Source: JACCZX01 sp963824935 (GTDB lineage: Bacteria; Pseudomonadota; Gammaproteobacteria; Burkholderiales; Burkholderiaceae_F). From it: a stretch of DNA of 64,000 bases. Under the pieces are notes generated by a model. It had not been told where the DNA came from, searched no databases, and saw nothing but the letters and a program-made list of their open reading frames with translations. The DNA lies in assembly GCA_963824935.1 (NCBI GenBank), contig CAWGRF010000024.1, positions 1 through 64,000 of the forward strand, read 5' to 3'. Below, one piece after another: positions 1 through 9,088 of the stretch. The stretch's first letter is position 1, and the number at the start of each line of letters is the position of its first letter. A program made the translations under genes and the position numbers.

Positions 1-1
1 C

Positions 2-1225
2 AACGCGCTCAGTTATCACGAAAACTGGCCGCTGGCCTGGCGCAGTCCGCCGCCGAAAAAGCACTACGACGCGGTGATCATCGGCGGCGGAGGGCACGGA
101 CTCGCCACCGCGTACTACCTCGCCCAGGAGCACGGCATGCGCAACATCGCCGTGCTCGAAAAGGGCTGGCTCGGCGGCGGCAACACCGGGCGCAACACGA
201 CGATCGTGCGCTCGAACTATCACCTCGACCCGAACGCGCACTTCTACGAGTTTTCGCTGAAGCTGTGGGAGCGGCTGTCGCAGCAGCTGAACTTCAACGT
301 GATGTACAGCGCGCGCGGCGTGTTGAATCTCGTGCATTCGCCGGCTGATATGGACGCGGCGATGCGCCGCGGCAATGCGATGCGACTGAACGGCATCGAC
401 GCCGAATTCTTGTCGCGCGACCAGATCGCGAAGTGGATTCCCAATCTCGACTGCTCGGAGAATGCGCGCTTTCCGATCATCGGCGGACTGCTGCAGCCGC
501 GCGGCGGCACCGTGCGGCACGACGCGGTCGCGTGGGGCTACGCGCGCGCGGCGGACGCTTGCGGCGTCGACATCATCCAGCAGTGCGAGGTCACCGGCAT
601 TCGCATCGACGGCGGCGCGGTCGCGGGAGTCGAAACCACACGCGGCTTCATCGCGACACCGAAAATCGGCATCGCGGTCGCCGGTCATTCGGGTCACGTC
701 GCAGCGATGGCGGGCATCAGGCTGCCGATCGAATCGCACGTGCTGCAGGCGATGGTGTCGGAGCCGATCAAGCCGGTGCTCGACACCGTGGTCACTTCGG
801 GCGCCGTGCACTTCTACATCAGCCAGTCCGACAAGGGCGAACTGGTGATGGGCGGCGATCTCGATTTCTACAACTCGTACGCACAGCGCGGCAACTTGCC
901 GATCATCGAGCATGTCGTCGCCGCGTGCCTTGCATTGTTTCCGAGCTTCGGCCGCTTGAAGCTGCTGCGCACGTGGGGCGGCATCATGGACATGACGATG
1001 GACGGCAGCCCGATCATCGGCAAGCTGCCGGTGCGCGGCCTCTACATGACCGGCGGCTGGTGCTACGGCGGCTTCAAGGCCACGCCCGCGTCGGGGTGGC
1101 TGCACGCGTACACGATCGCGCACGATCGGCCGCATCACTTGAACGCTGCCTTCACGCTCGAGCGCTTTGCCGAAGGAAACATGATCGACGAGAAGGGTGC
1201 AGGGCCGTACGCGTGGGCGCATTGA
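2..1225 (+). CDS. soxB: Sarcosine oxidase beta subunit (5' end outside window)
   Basis: FAD-containing beta subunit of heterotetrameric sarcosine oxidase, which oxidatively demethylates sarcosine to glycine in the cytoplasm. The reading frame is open from base 2 and begins NALSYHENWPLAWRSP, which in relatives follows roughly a dozen N-terminal residues, so only that short piece is lost. The Rossmann FAD motif AVIIGGGGHGLATAYYLA comes next, then the RNTTIVRSNY segment near the covalent flavin region, and a C-terminal GGWCYGGFKATPASGW typical of SoxB. An internal ATG-like start at 74 would remove part of the FAD motif and is not the true start. It is followed 16 bases later by soxD, and soxA and soxG continue the same operon. 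Family assignment is strong from sequence and from gene order. Confidence 0.95.
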   Translation, partial: NALSYHENWPLAWRSPPPKKHYDAVIIGGGGHGLATAYYLAQEHGMRNIAVLEKGWLGGGNTGRNTTIVRSNYHLDPNAHFYEFSLKLWERLSQQLNFNVMYSARGVLNLVHSPADMDAAMRRGNAMRLNGIDAEFLSRDQIAKWIPNLDCSENARFPIIGGLLQPRGGTVRHDAVAWGYARAADACGVDIIQQCEVTGIRIDGGAVAGVETTRGFIATPKIGIAVAGHSGHVAAMAGIRLPIESHVLQAMVSEPIKPVLDTVVTSGAVHFYISQSDKGELVMGGDLDFYNSYAQRGNLPIIEHVVAACLALFPSFGRLKLLRTWGGIMDMTMDGSPIIGKLPVRGLYMTGGWCYGGFKATPASGWLHAYTIAHDRPHHLNAAFTLERFAEGNMIDEKGAGPYAWAH

Positions 1226-1241
1226 TGAGTCGCAACGAACG

Positions 1242-1508
1242 ATGCTGCTGATTCCCTGTCCGTGGTGCGGGCCGCGCAATCAGATCGAGTTCACCTACGG
1301 CGGCGATGCGACCGTCAAGCAGCCGGCACTCGATGCGCCGGAGTCTGCCTGGTTCGAGTACGTCTACCTGCGCGACAACCCATGCGGCCCGCACGATGAG
1401 CTGTGGCTGCACAGCGCCGGCTGCCGCAGCTGGTTCAAGGTTCGACGCGACACGCGCACGCACGACATTCTTGCGAGTGCGCGCATCGATGAGGACCTTG
1501 CCTCGTGA
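1242..1508 (+). CDS. soxD: Sarcosine oxidase delta subunit
   Basis: Small structural subunit (88 aa) of heterotetrameric sarcosine oxidase. It begins MLLIPCPWCGPRNQIEF, where the paired cysteines (C-P-W-C) are the zinc-binding site known in this family; a third cysteine lies in LHSAGCRSWFK near residue 66. The ATG at 1242 was chosen over an upstream in-frame start because it gives the usual SoxD length and N-terminus. The gene lies 16 bases after soxB and overlaps the soxA start by 4 bases (GTGA), indicating translational coupling. The subunit stabilises the alpha-beta assembly and has no separate catalytic role. Confidence 0.93.
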   Translation: MLLIPCPWCGPRNQIEFTYGGDATVKQPALDAPESAWFEYVYLRDNPCGPHDELWLHSAGCRSWFKVRRDTRTHDILASARIDEDLAS

Positions 1509-4487
1509 CGCAGCGATTCCGCTTGCCCGCGGGTGGCATCGTCGATCGCGCTCGTCCGCTCGCGTTCGAATACGACGGCGTTGCCTATCAGGGATACGCC
1601 GGTGACACGCTCGCTTCGGCGCTGCTGGCCAACGGCGTGCATCTGGTCGCGCGCAGCTTCAAGTATCACCGTCCGCGCGGCATCTTCAGCGCGGGCGCCG
1701 AAGAGCCGAATGCGCTCGTGCAGCTCGAGCCGGCGGCGCACGCACCGAACCTAATGTGCGCGCGACGACGCAGGAGTTGTACGAAGGGCTGATCGCGTCG
1801 AGCCAGAACTGCTGGCCGTCGGTGCGCTTCGATATCGGCGCGATCAACAACGCCGTGTCGCGCCTGATCCCCGCCGGCTTCTACTACAAGACGTTCATGT
1901 GGCCGCCGACGCCCAAATGGTGGCTCAAGTACGAACACGCGATTCGCCGCGCGGCCGGTATGGGTCGCGCGGCAAGCGAACCCGACCCCGACCACTACGA
2001 GCACCGGTATGCGCATTGCGACGTGCTGGTGATCGGCGGCGGCGTCACCGGACTCGCAGCAGCGCGCGCTGCTGCGCATGCCGGCGCACGCGTGATCGTG
2101 TGCGATGAAAATTGTTGGTGGGGCGGGGGTTGGCTGGATGGACAGATCGATGAGCGAGCAGCGAGCGAGTGGATCGCAGCGACGGTACGCGATCTGACCA
2201 GTCGTCCAGACGTGACGTTGCTGCCGCGCACGACTGCGTTCGGTTACTACGATGGCAATCTGGTCGGCGCAAGCGAGCGTGTGACTGATCATTTGCCCGC
2301 GCCACCTGCGCATATGCCACGCCAGCGTCTGTGGAAGATCCGCGCGAAAGCAGTCGTGCTCGCGAGCGGCGCGTTCGAGCGACCGATCGCCTACGCGAAC
2401 AACGATCTGCCCGGCACGATGCTCGCCGGCGCAGCGCGCACGTACGTCAAGCGCTATGGCGTACGACCCGGCTCGCGCGCCGTGATCTTCACCAACAATG
2501 ACGGCGCGTACGCTGATGCGCTCGCACTGCAGGCGGCGGGGATCAGGATCGGCGCAATCGTCGATGCTCGCCCATCGTCGGCACTGTCGCACCTGATCGC
2601 GAAGCGAATTCCGGTCCTCGCGGACGCGGCGATACGCGCGGCGTTTGGCAAGCGCCACGTTGAAGCGGTCGATGTTGCACCCCTCGCGGGCGGCGCTACG
2701 CAAACCATTGAGTGCAATCTGGTTGCAGTCTCCGGCGGCTGGAGCCCGGCCGTGCATCTGTTCTCGCAGGCGCGCGGCACGTTGCGCTACGACGAAGCGA
2801 TCGCGGCATTCGTCCCCGATTCTTCTCCGCTGCCGATCTTTCCGGCCGGCGCAGCCAATGGCTGCTTCGATCTGGCTGCGGCGCTGATCGAAGGACACAG
2901 GACCGGCGTGGCTGCGTTGACTCGCGCTGGACTGTCGGCGCCGGCGCTCGCACCGCCGCACGCGAAACCACATCCGAGATCGCCGTTGCTGCCGCTGTGG
3001 TCTGTCCCCGCGCGCAGCAAATCCGACAAGTGCTTCGTCGATCTGCAAAACGATGTGACCGTCAACGACATCGCGCTCTCGGCACGCGAGAACTATCAGT
3101 CGATCGAGCATCTGAAGCGCTACACCACGCTCGGCATGGGCACCGATCAGGGCAAGACGAGCAACGTGATCGGCCTGGCGTTAATGGCGCAGCTGCTCGA
3201 TGTGCCGATTCCGAAAGTCGGCACGACGACGTTCCGCCCGCCGTACACGCCGGTGACGCTGGGCGCGATCCCCGGCCACGAAGCCGGCCCGCACGTCGAG
3301 CCGACGCGCTACTCGGCGATGCACGACTGGCACGCCGAACGCGGCGCACGATTCATCAACGCCGGTCTATGGAAACGGCCGCATTCGTATCCGCGCGCAC
3401 GGGCGAATCCGAAGACGACGCGGCGAATCGCGAAGCGCGCAACGTGCGCACCAACGTCGGCGTGGTCGACGTCTCGACGCTCGGCAAGATCGAGCTGCAG
3501 GGCAGGGACGTCGCCGAGCTGCTGAATCGCGTCTACATCAACAAGTGGGACACGCTCGCGGTCGGCCGCTGCCGCTACGGCGTGATGCTGCGCGAAGACG
3601 GCATTGTGATGGACGACGGCACGACGTCGCGGCTGTCGGACACGCACTATCTGATGACGACGACGACGGTTAACGCAGTCAACGTCATGCAGCAGCTCGA
3701 GTACCTACTGCAGGCCGAATGGCCCGAGCTCGAAGTGTTCGTCACGTCGGTCACCGAGCAATGGGCCGCGGCGGCGCTTTCGGGCCCGAACTCGCGCAAG
3801 GTGCTCGCCAAGCTGGTCGACATCGATGTCTCGAACGAAGCGTTTCCGTTTCTCGCGGTCGGCACGTGCAACGTTCGCACCGCAAGCGGGCTCGTCCCGG
3901 CGCGGCTTTTCAGGATGAGCTATTCGGGCGAGATGGCGTACGAGATTCATGTGCCGGCCGATCGCGGCCTCGCGATGTGGGAGGCGGTGATCGAAGCGGG
4001 CGAAGAATTCGGATTGATGCCGTACGGCACCGAAGCGATGAGCACGTTGCGTATCGAGAAAGGCCACGTCGTGATCGGCGCCGAAGGCGATGGCCGCACG
4101 ACGGCAGATGACCTCGGCATGGGCAAGCTCGTCAACGCGAAAAAATGGTGCATCGGAAAACCGCTGCTGAATCGATCGGCGCTGACGAGGCACGATCGCT
4201 GGCAACTGGTTGGGCTGACCGCACTCGACGGCGCGCAAATGCCGCGCGCTGCGAAGATCGTCGCCGATCCCGATCATGCGGCACCGAACCCGATGCTCGG
4301 CCACGTGACGTCGTGGTGCTTTTCTCCGAACCTCGATGCATGGATCGCGCTGGCGCTGCTGGCCAACGGCCGCGCTCGGCACGGCGAAACGCTGTGGGCG
4401 GTATCGCCGCTGGCGAACGCAAGAGTGCGAGTGAAGGTCGGCTCGCCGGTGTTCATCGACCCGGAAGGCGAGCGGCTGCGTGTCTGA
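1505..4487 (+). CDS. soxA: Sarcosine oxidase alpha subunit, with two frame breaks
   Basis: Large subunit (about 990 aa) that binds NAD+ and carries the tetrahydrofolate-dependent half of the enzyme, passing the methyl carbon to folate. In order: an N-terminal 2Fe-2S-ferredoxin-like region without cluster cysteines (GYAGDTLASALLANGV, SFKYHRPRGIF), an FAD/NAD domain (VLVIGGGVTGLAAARAAA, around residue 175), and a C-terminal GcvT-type folate-binding domain (VGVVDVSTLGKIELQG onward). The frame changes near 1745, where EPNVRATTQELYEGL resumes in another frame, and near 3395, between AGLWKRPHSYPR and TGESEDDAANREA. All domains are otherwise intact and gapless, so single-base sequence errors are more likely than true inactivation, though the window alone cannot prove this. 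It overlaps soxD by 4 and soxG by 8 bases. Confidence 0.9.
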
Positions 4488-5017
4488 TCCGATCACACTC
4501 ACGGAGGTGTCGATCGCCGCTGCCTGGAACGTTCAAGGCGATGCGTCGCGCGCGGATTTCGCCGAGCAGGTGACGCAGCAATTCTCGATCGCACTGCCGA
4601 CCGTACCGAACACGACAGCGCGCGGCGATGCGCTGACAGCATTCTGGCTTGGCCCGCGCTCATGGTTGCTGGTCGCAGAGTCCGCCCGCTCGCCGCTCGC
4701 CGACTTCGTCAAGAAACGCGATGCCCTGAATGCGGCGGGCGGCGCCTTGTTCGATCTGTCCGCATCTCGCGTTGCCTATCGACTCGCGGGCGCACGCGCA
4801 ACCGATGTGCTCGCAACCGGTTGCCCACTTGATCTGCATCCAAGCGCGTTCCGCTCTGGCGACTGCGCACAGAGCTTGTTCGGCCGCAGTCAACGCGCTT
4901 CTGTACAAATCTGATGACGCTCCCACTTTTCTGATCATGGTCGCGCGCAGCTTTGCGCGCGACGTGCGGCAGCTGTTGGACCTATCTGCTGCGCAGTTCG
5001 GCTATCGAGCGCAATGA
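4480..5017 (+). CDS. soxG: Sarcosine oxidase gamma subunit, with one frame break
   Basis: Gamma subunit (about 178 aa) of heterotetrameric sarcosine oxidase. A GTG start at 4480 gives MSDPITLTEVSIAAAWNVQG and overlaps the end of soxA by 8 bases. The middle contains the SoxG segments FWLGPRSWLLV, LFDLSASRVAYRLAG and CPLDLHPSAF. The frame then breaks at about 4882: with one base removed the protein continues VNALLYKSDDAPTFLIMVARSFARDVRQLLD, the normal SoxG end, and stops at 5017. That stop overlaps the start of the next gene (ATGA). Without the correction the protein would end early at 4914. Confidence 0.87.
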
Positions 5018-5754
5018 ACGAGCCGATCGACATTGCGACCGCTGAAACGGTAGCTTTTCTGACTAAGCACCTTCCGGTCTCAGCACAACTGATCGAAGTC
5101 GGTTGCGGCAAAGGGCACGTCACACAGGCGCTTAGCAATCGAGGTTTTCGCGCGGTTGGACTGGATGCGGATAGCGAAAGCGTCGCAATGGCGAACGAGC
5201 GCGGAGCCCGTGTCCTCCAGGCGACTTGGCCGGAATTCGAGAGCGCGCCAGTCGATGCGATCGCCTTTACGCGGTCACTGCACCACATCGGCGACTTGCA
5301 GCAAGCCGTGCAGAAGGCACGCGATACGCTCAAGCCAAACGGAAAGTTGCTCGTCGAAGACTTTGCATTCGACGCTGCCGACGAAGCGACGATTGCCTGG
5401 TTTGTCGACATTGCTCGAAGTAGCGCCCTTGTAAACGCCAGCGCGAGTCATTTGATCAGCGAACTCATCGAATCCGACGATCCTGTGACTACATGGCGGC
5501 AGCACCATGTGCAGCATGGCGTCTATTCGGTGGAAGTGATGAGACGCTGCATCGCCGAGCACTTCAGTATCGAAGAGGTGTCGTCGGTTCCGTATCTGTA
5601 CCGCTACTTGATTCCGGCGCTACCTGCCACGCCGGACGCAGCCGCGTTTCTTCAACAGGTGTCGGAGGACGAAGCAAAGTGCGGAGGCGCCGGGCAAATC
5701 GCACTGATCGGTCGCCGTATCGTTGGCACGCCGCTTTTGCTATCCGACCTCTAA
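5014..5754 (+). CDS. Class I SAM-dependent methyltransferase
   Basis: A 246-residue protein with a standard methyltransferase fold. Motif I is LIEVGCGKGHVTQAL near residue 26, followed by an acidic residue after strand 2 (AVGLDADSES) and a later strand with AIAFTRSLHHIGDL, resembling UbiE/ubiquinone-type methyltransferases. Its start overlaps the soxG stop by ATGA, so it is probably the last gene of the sox operon. The substrate cannot be told from sequence; a role connected with sarcosine or methyl-group metabolism is only suggested by position. It is followed 44 bases later by an IS30-family element, so the operon ends here. Confidence 0.75.
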   Translation: MNEPIDIATAETVAFLTKHLPVSAQLIEVGCGKGHVTQALSNRGFRAVGLDADSESVAMANERGARVLQATWPEFESAPVDAIAFTRSLHHIGDLQQAVQKARDTLKPNGKLLVEDFAFDAADEATIAWFVDIARSSALVNASASHLISELIESDDPVTTWRQHHVQHGVYSVEVMRRCIAEHFSIEEVSSVPYLYRYLIPALPATPDAAAFLQQVSEDEAKCGGAGQIALIGRRIVGTPLLLSDL

Positions 5755-5798
5755 GCCGATCGAACTGAATCGCGTGTCATGCTGCGGCCGCTTTCGAC

Positions 5799-5823
5799 GG
5801 CGGATTCAACCGGTCGATGCAAC
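5799..5823 (+). repeat. IS30 left terminal inverted repeat
   Basis: A 25-bp arm beginning GGCGGATTCAACCGG; its exact reverse complement lies at 7006-7030. It sits 37 bases upstream of the transposase ATG. Confidence 0.93.
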
Positions 5824-5859
5824 ACACTGAACACTGCGTAAGCAGAAGGAGTGTTGCAG

Positions 5860-7023
5860 ATGAGGTACCGCACACGCACCTACTACACGGACGGCCAGAA
5901 GGCGTTGATGTGGGAGCGATGGAAGGCAAGGCTGGACGCTGCACCAGATTGCTCATCTGTTCAATCGCGCTCATACCTCGGTTCGAGGCGTTCTGGCTCA
6001 GACTGGCGGCATTCGACCACCGCAACGGCGCCGTTGCGCGATCGCGTTGACGCTGGCTGAGCGGGAGGAGATCTCACGCGCGGTGGCAGAACGCCAGTCG
6101 ATTCGCTCGATCGCCGCACGGCTCGGGCGGGCGCCATCAACGAGTCAGCCGTGAGATCAGACGCAATGGCGGTCAAGCGGACTATCGAGCCAGCCGAAGC
6201 AGACAACGCTGCCTGGGATCGTGCGCTGCGTCCCAAGCGCTGCAAACTGGCCGAGGACAGAGCTTTGGCGCGCATCGTGGCCGACAAGCTGCGGCTGCTG
6301 TGGTCACCGGAACAAATCGCCGGGTGGCTCAAGCATACTTACCCGCGCGACGAGAGCCATCGCGTGTCACACGAGACCATCTACCGCAGCCTCTTCATTC
6401 AGGCGCGTGGCGCCCTGAAGAAGGAGCTCCTCGAGCACTTGAGGCGCACGCGCGGCATGCGTCGGTCTCGGCATCACACGCAGAAGACTGACGTTCACGG
6501 GCAGATCGTCGGCGCCGTGTCGATCAGCGAACGCCCTGCGTCTGCCGAGGATCGCGCTGTGCCTGGTCACTGGGAAGGAGATCTGATGTTCGGCGCTCAC
6601 AACAGCCAGATCGCAACGCTGGTTGAACGCCAAACGCGGTACGTCATGCTCGCCAAGGTGGCGGGCAAAGACACGGAGACGGTGGTCGACGCGTTGATCA
6701 AAAACGCGCGCAAGCTGCCCCAGGAGCTGTACCAGTCACTCACGTGGGATCGAGGTAAGGAGATGGCCGGTCACAAGCGATTCACGCTGGCCACCGACAT
6801 CCAGGTCTACTTCTGTGATCCACGCAGTCCTTGGCAACGCGGCAGCAACGAGAACACGAACGGCCTGCTCAGGCAGTACCTGCCCAAGGGCATCGACATC
6901 TCGAGCTACTCACAAGCCAAGCTCAACGCTATAGCGAGACAATTGAACGAGAGGCCAAGGAAGACACTTGGCTACCAGACGCCAGCTGAGATGTTCAACC
7001 ACACCGTTGCATCGACCGGTTGA
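5860..7023 (+). pseudogene. IS30-family transposase, N-terminal third broken by several frameshifts
   Basis: DDE transposase of the IS30 family. An ATG at 5860 gives MRYRTRTYYTDGQKALMWERW, typical of the N-terminal helix-turn-helix region. The frame changes near 5930 (continuing LHQIAHLFNRAHTSVRGVLA), near 6130 (VSREIRRNGG) and near 6185 (ADNAAWDRALRPKRCKLA). From about 6190 one long frame reads to 7023 and contains VSHETIYRSLFIQARGALK, the catalytic DDE pieces GHWEGDLMFG, SLTWDRGKEMAGH and PWQRGSNENTNGLLRQY, and the usual end ERPRKTLGY...VASTG. With three breaks in 330 bases the gene is probably inactive as assembled, although the ends of the element are perfect. A shorter product could start at 6151. 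Confidence 0.85.
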
Positions 7024-7030
7024 ATCCGCC
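7006..7030 (-). repeat. IS30 right terminal inverted repeat
   Basis: A 25-bp arm, GTTGCATCGACCGGTTG and onward to 7030, exactly complementary to the arm at 5799-5823. It encodes the last residues and stop of the transposase. Confidence 0.93.
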
Positions 7031-7182
7031 ACCCTTTGCGGACATCTGCGTCGCCCTAGAGCGGACATCTCACATCAGAGTTGAGCCGAGCTTGAAAGCG
7101 TCGCGTCTCGGACAACGTGTGTTCACTGGTGTGGCCTAACGTTCGCGGTAAGGCGCGCTGGAACCGGCGCATCTGGATAAGC

Positions 7183-7999
7183 TCAAAAACCGCGTGCGAT
7201 CTTCGCGTATGCCGAGTGATTGTGGATCGACTCGAAGTTCTCGGCTTCGACGACGAAGCCCTCGAGCCTTGGATCGGCGTCTAGCCTGGCGGCGACACCG
7301 CGCACCAGGTCCTCGACAAAGCGCGGGTTGTCGTACGCGCGCTCGGTCACGAACTTCTCGTCGGCACGTTTCAGGATGCCGAACAGTTCCGACGATGCCT
7401 CTTCCTCGGCCACGCGCAGGAGATCGGCGAGAAAGAGCGGCTCGCGCGTCCGGGCCGCTATCGTGATGATCGAGCGCTGGTTGTGCGCGCCGTACTCGGA
7501 AATCTCCTTGGAGGACGGGCACAGCGAAGTCACGGGGACGGCGACCGACATCGTCTGCGCATAGCGGCCGCGATTGAGCTCGCCGATGAGCTTCACCTGG
7601 TAGTCGAGGAGACTGGCAATGCCCGAGACAGGCGCGCTCTTGCGCACGAAAAACGGGAACGCAAGCTCGAGCCGGCCGCCGGGCGCATCGAGCCGCACGA
7701 CCAGCGTGTCGAGCATGTCCCGCAACGTCGTCACGCCGATCGGCGCAGCGCCCGGGATCACACGCGCCTCGAGCAGCGCGACCAGGCGAGACATGTGCGT
7801 GCCCTTGCGGTCGGCGGGCAGCGCGACGAACACGCTGCAATCGGCGATCGTGGTCTGGATGCCGTCGCGGTCGGCGATCGGCAGCGGATAGCGCAGCCCG
7901 CGAATGCCGACCTGGTCGATGGCCAGCTCTCGACTGGTCGGGCGCCGACTGCACGTCGGGCATCGTCCACAGCGCAGACAGGGATTCCGGATGGTTCAT
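7183..7999 (-). CDS. folE2: GTP cyclohydrolase I type B (FolE2), with one frame break
   Basis: Zinc-independent type IB GTP cyclohydrolase I, converting GTP to 7,8-dihydroneopterin triphosphate, the entry to folate and other pterins. The N-terminus MNHPESLSALWTMPDVQ starts at 7999. One frame break near 7928 leads into ELAIDQVGIRGLRYPLPIAD, then VFVALPADRKGTHMSRL, the GAHNQRSIITI region and the characteristic C-terminal ENFESIHNHSAYAKI. Corrected length is about 271 aa, normal for the family. As assembled, translation from the internal ATG at 7833 would give only 216 residues. The gene points away from the reductase at 8318, across 318 bases. It could feed the adjacent pterin-type cluster or simply be the folate enzyme. 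Confidence 0.9.
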
Positions 8000-8317
8000 G
8001 GGGCGACTATTTAGAACGCCGCGTCAACGCGCGGCTGCAATGCGGTCGTCTTCGGCGTCCTGTGCCAATACAACGCTGCAGTGATTCCGGAGCGGTGCTC
8101 GGTGCGCTCATCTACATCCCTGCCAATGCGCCGCAAATGATAGCTTCTGACGACGAGGACGTGATTTCATCGCGATCAAGCATCTCTCCCAGTATCATCG
8201 GCAAACCGGTGAACGGCACCATGGCCGGTCCGCACTGCGGTCCTGATTACGGCCCGGATTAGCACGACATTTGTACGATGCGTGCGTACAAAGCGCGGCC
8301 TCCCTGAGAGATCATAG
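8000..8317. other. Divergent intergenic region between folE2 and the pterin cluster
   Basis: A 318-bp stretch without a credible gene: reading frames crossing it are extensions of antisense frames. It must hold the promoters of folE2 and of the operon beginning at 8318. The only clear structure is the palindrome at 8270-8292. Confidence 0.6.
8270..8292. promoter_or_regulatory. Perfect 8-bp palindrome (possible operator) upstream of the pterin cluster
   Basis: TTTGTACG and CGTACAAA are exact reverse complements separated by 7 bases, 25 bases before the ATG of the reductase gene at 8318. Size, symmetry and position fit a dimeric repressor site or a short mRNA hairpin. No regulator gene is adjacent, so the binding protein is unknown. 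Confidence 0.45.
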
Positions 8318-9082
8318 ATGGCAGCTCCGAATCAGCTTCGCGCCCGAATCGGCGACGGCCCGGTTCTCGATGAAATGACTTTCCTGCAACCGCTGTGGGA
8401 TCGTTTGGCGGCGCGGGACCGCGCCATCAGCGGACTGCCATTTGTGACCCTGAGCTACGCCCAGAGCATTGACGGCAGCATCGCCGCGCGCCCGGCGCGG
8501 CCTTTCGTGCTCAGCTCGGACAAGTCGTTAGAAATGACGCATCTGTTGCGTTCCCGGCATGACGCCCTGCTGGTGGGCATCAAGACCGTGCTGGCGGACG
8601 ACCCGCGCCTGACCGTGCGCCTGTGGAAAGGCGACAATCCCCAGCCGGTGGTCCTGGACAGCTTTCTGAGCTGTCCCGACCAGGCCAGGTTATTGGCCCA
8701 TCCCGACCAGCATCCGCTGCTGTTCACCACCACCGCCGCGTCTGCTGGCGAAATCACCCGCCTGGAGGCCAAGGGGGCGCGGGTCCGCGTCATGCCGAAG
8801 GACAGGCTGGGGCGGGTGGACTTGACAGCCGCCTTGCAATGCCTCGCCGATAGCGGCGTGAAACGCTTGATGGTGGAGGGCGGCGCGACCGTCATCAGCA
8901 GCTTCCTGGAGAGCCGCCTGGTGGATTACTGCGTCATCACGCTGGTGCCCAAGCTAATAGGCGGCATCAAGGCGATGGACACTCACCCGTCCAACGATCT
9001 GCCGCCGTTGTCCATCGTCGATTGCCGCTACCAGCCCTTGGGTGTCGACCTGATCATCCACGGCAGCCTGGGCAAAAGCTAG
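8318..9082 (+). CDS. RibD C-terminal / dihydrofolate-reductase-like pyrimidine reductase
   Basis: A 254-residue stand-alone reductase of the RibD_C family, which uses NADPH to reduce pyrimidine or pterin-like substrates. Recognisable segments are FVTLSYAQSIDGSIAARP near residue 45, HDALLVGIKTVLADDPRLTV around 90, and RLMVEGGATVISSFLESRLVD near 190, where EGGA is part of the cofactor site. It lacks the deaminase domain, unlike the complete ribD at 57437 in this window, so it is probably not the riboflavin enzyme. It starts a tight run of plus-strand genes (6 bases to the next) with a dehydrogenase and a PTPS-fold protein. A role in reducing a pterin or diaminopyrimidine intermediate is inferred from these neighbours. 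Confidence 0.8.
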   Translation: MAAPNQLRARIGDGPVLDEMTFLQPLWDRLAARDRAISGLPFVTLSYAQSIDGSIAARPARPFVLSSDKSLEMTHLLRSRHDALLVGIKTVLADDPRLTVRLWKGDNPQPVVLDSFLSCPDQARLLAHPDQHPLLFTTTAASAGEITRLEAKGARVRVMPKDRLGRVDLTAALQCLADSGVKRLMVEGGATVISSFLESRLVDYCVITLVPKLIGGIKAMDTHPSNDLPPLSIVDCRYQPLGVDLIIHGSLGKS

Positions 9083-9088
9083 CCGGCA

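Larger units (their letters stand above)
5799..7030 (+). mobile_element. IS30-family insertion sequence
   Basis: A 1232-bp element bounded by perfect 25-bp inverted repeats at 5799-5823 and 7006-7030 and holding one transposase reading frame. The dinucleotide AC lies immediately outside both ends (5797-5798 and 7031-7032), compatible with the 2-3 bp target duplications known for IS30 elements, although two bases could match by chance. The right repeat overlaps the last codons of the transposase. The element separates the sarcosine oxidase operon from the folE2/pterin region. Confidence 0.9.

Noticed and set aside
1666..3111. A 481-codon minus-strand open frame over soxA
   Set aside because: Arg-rich shadow frame with no domain; soxA motifs are continuous on the plus strand.
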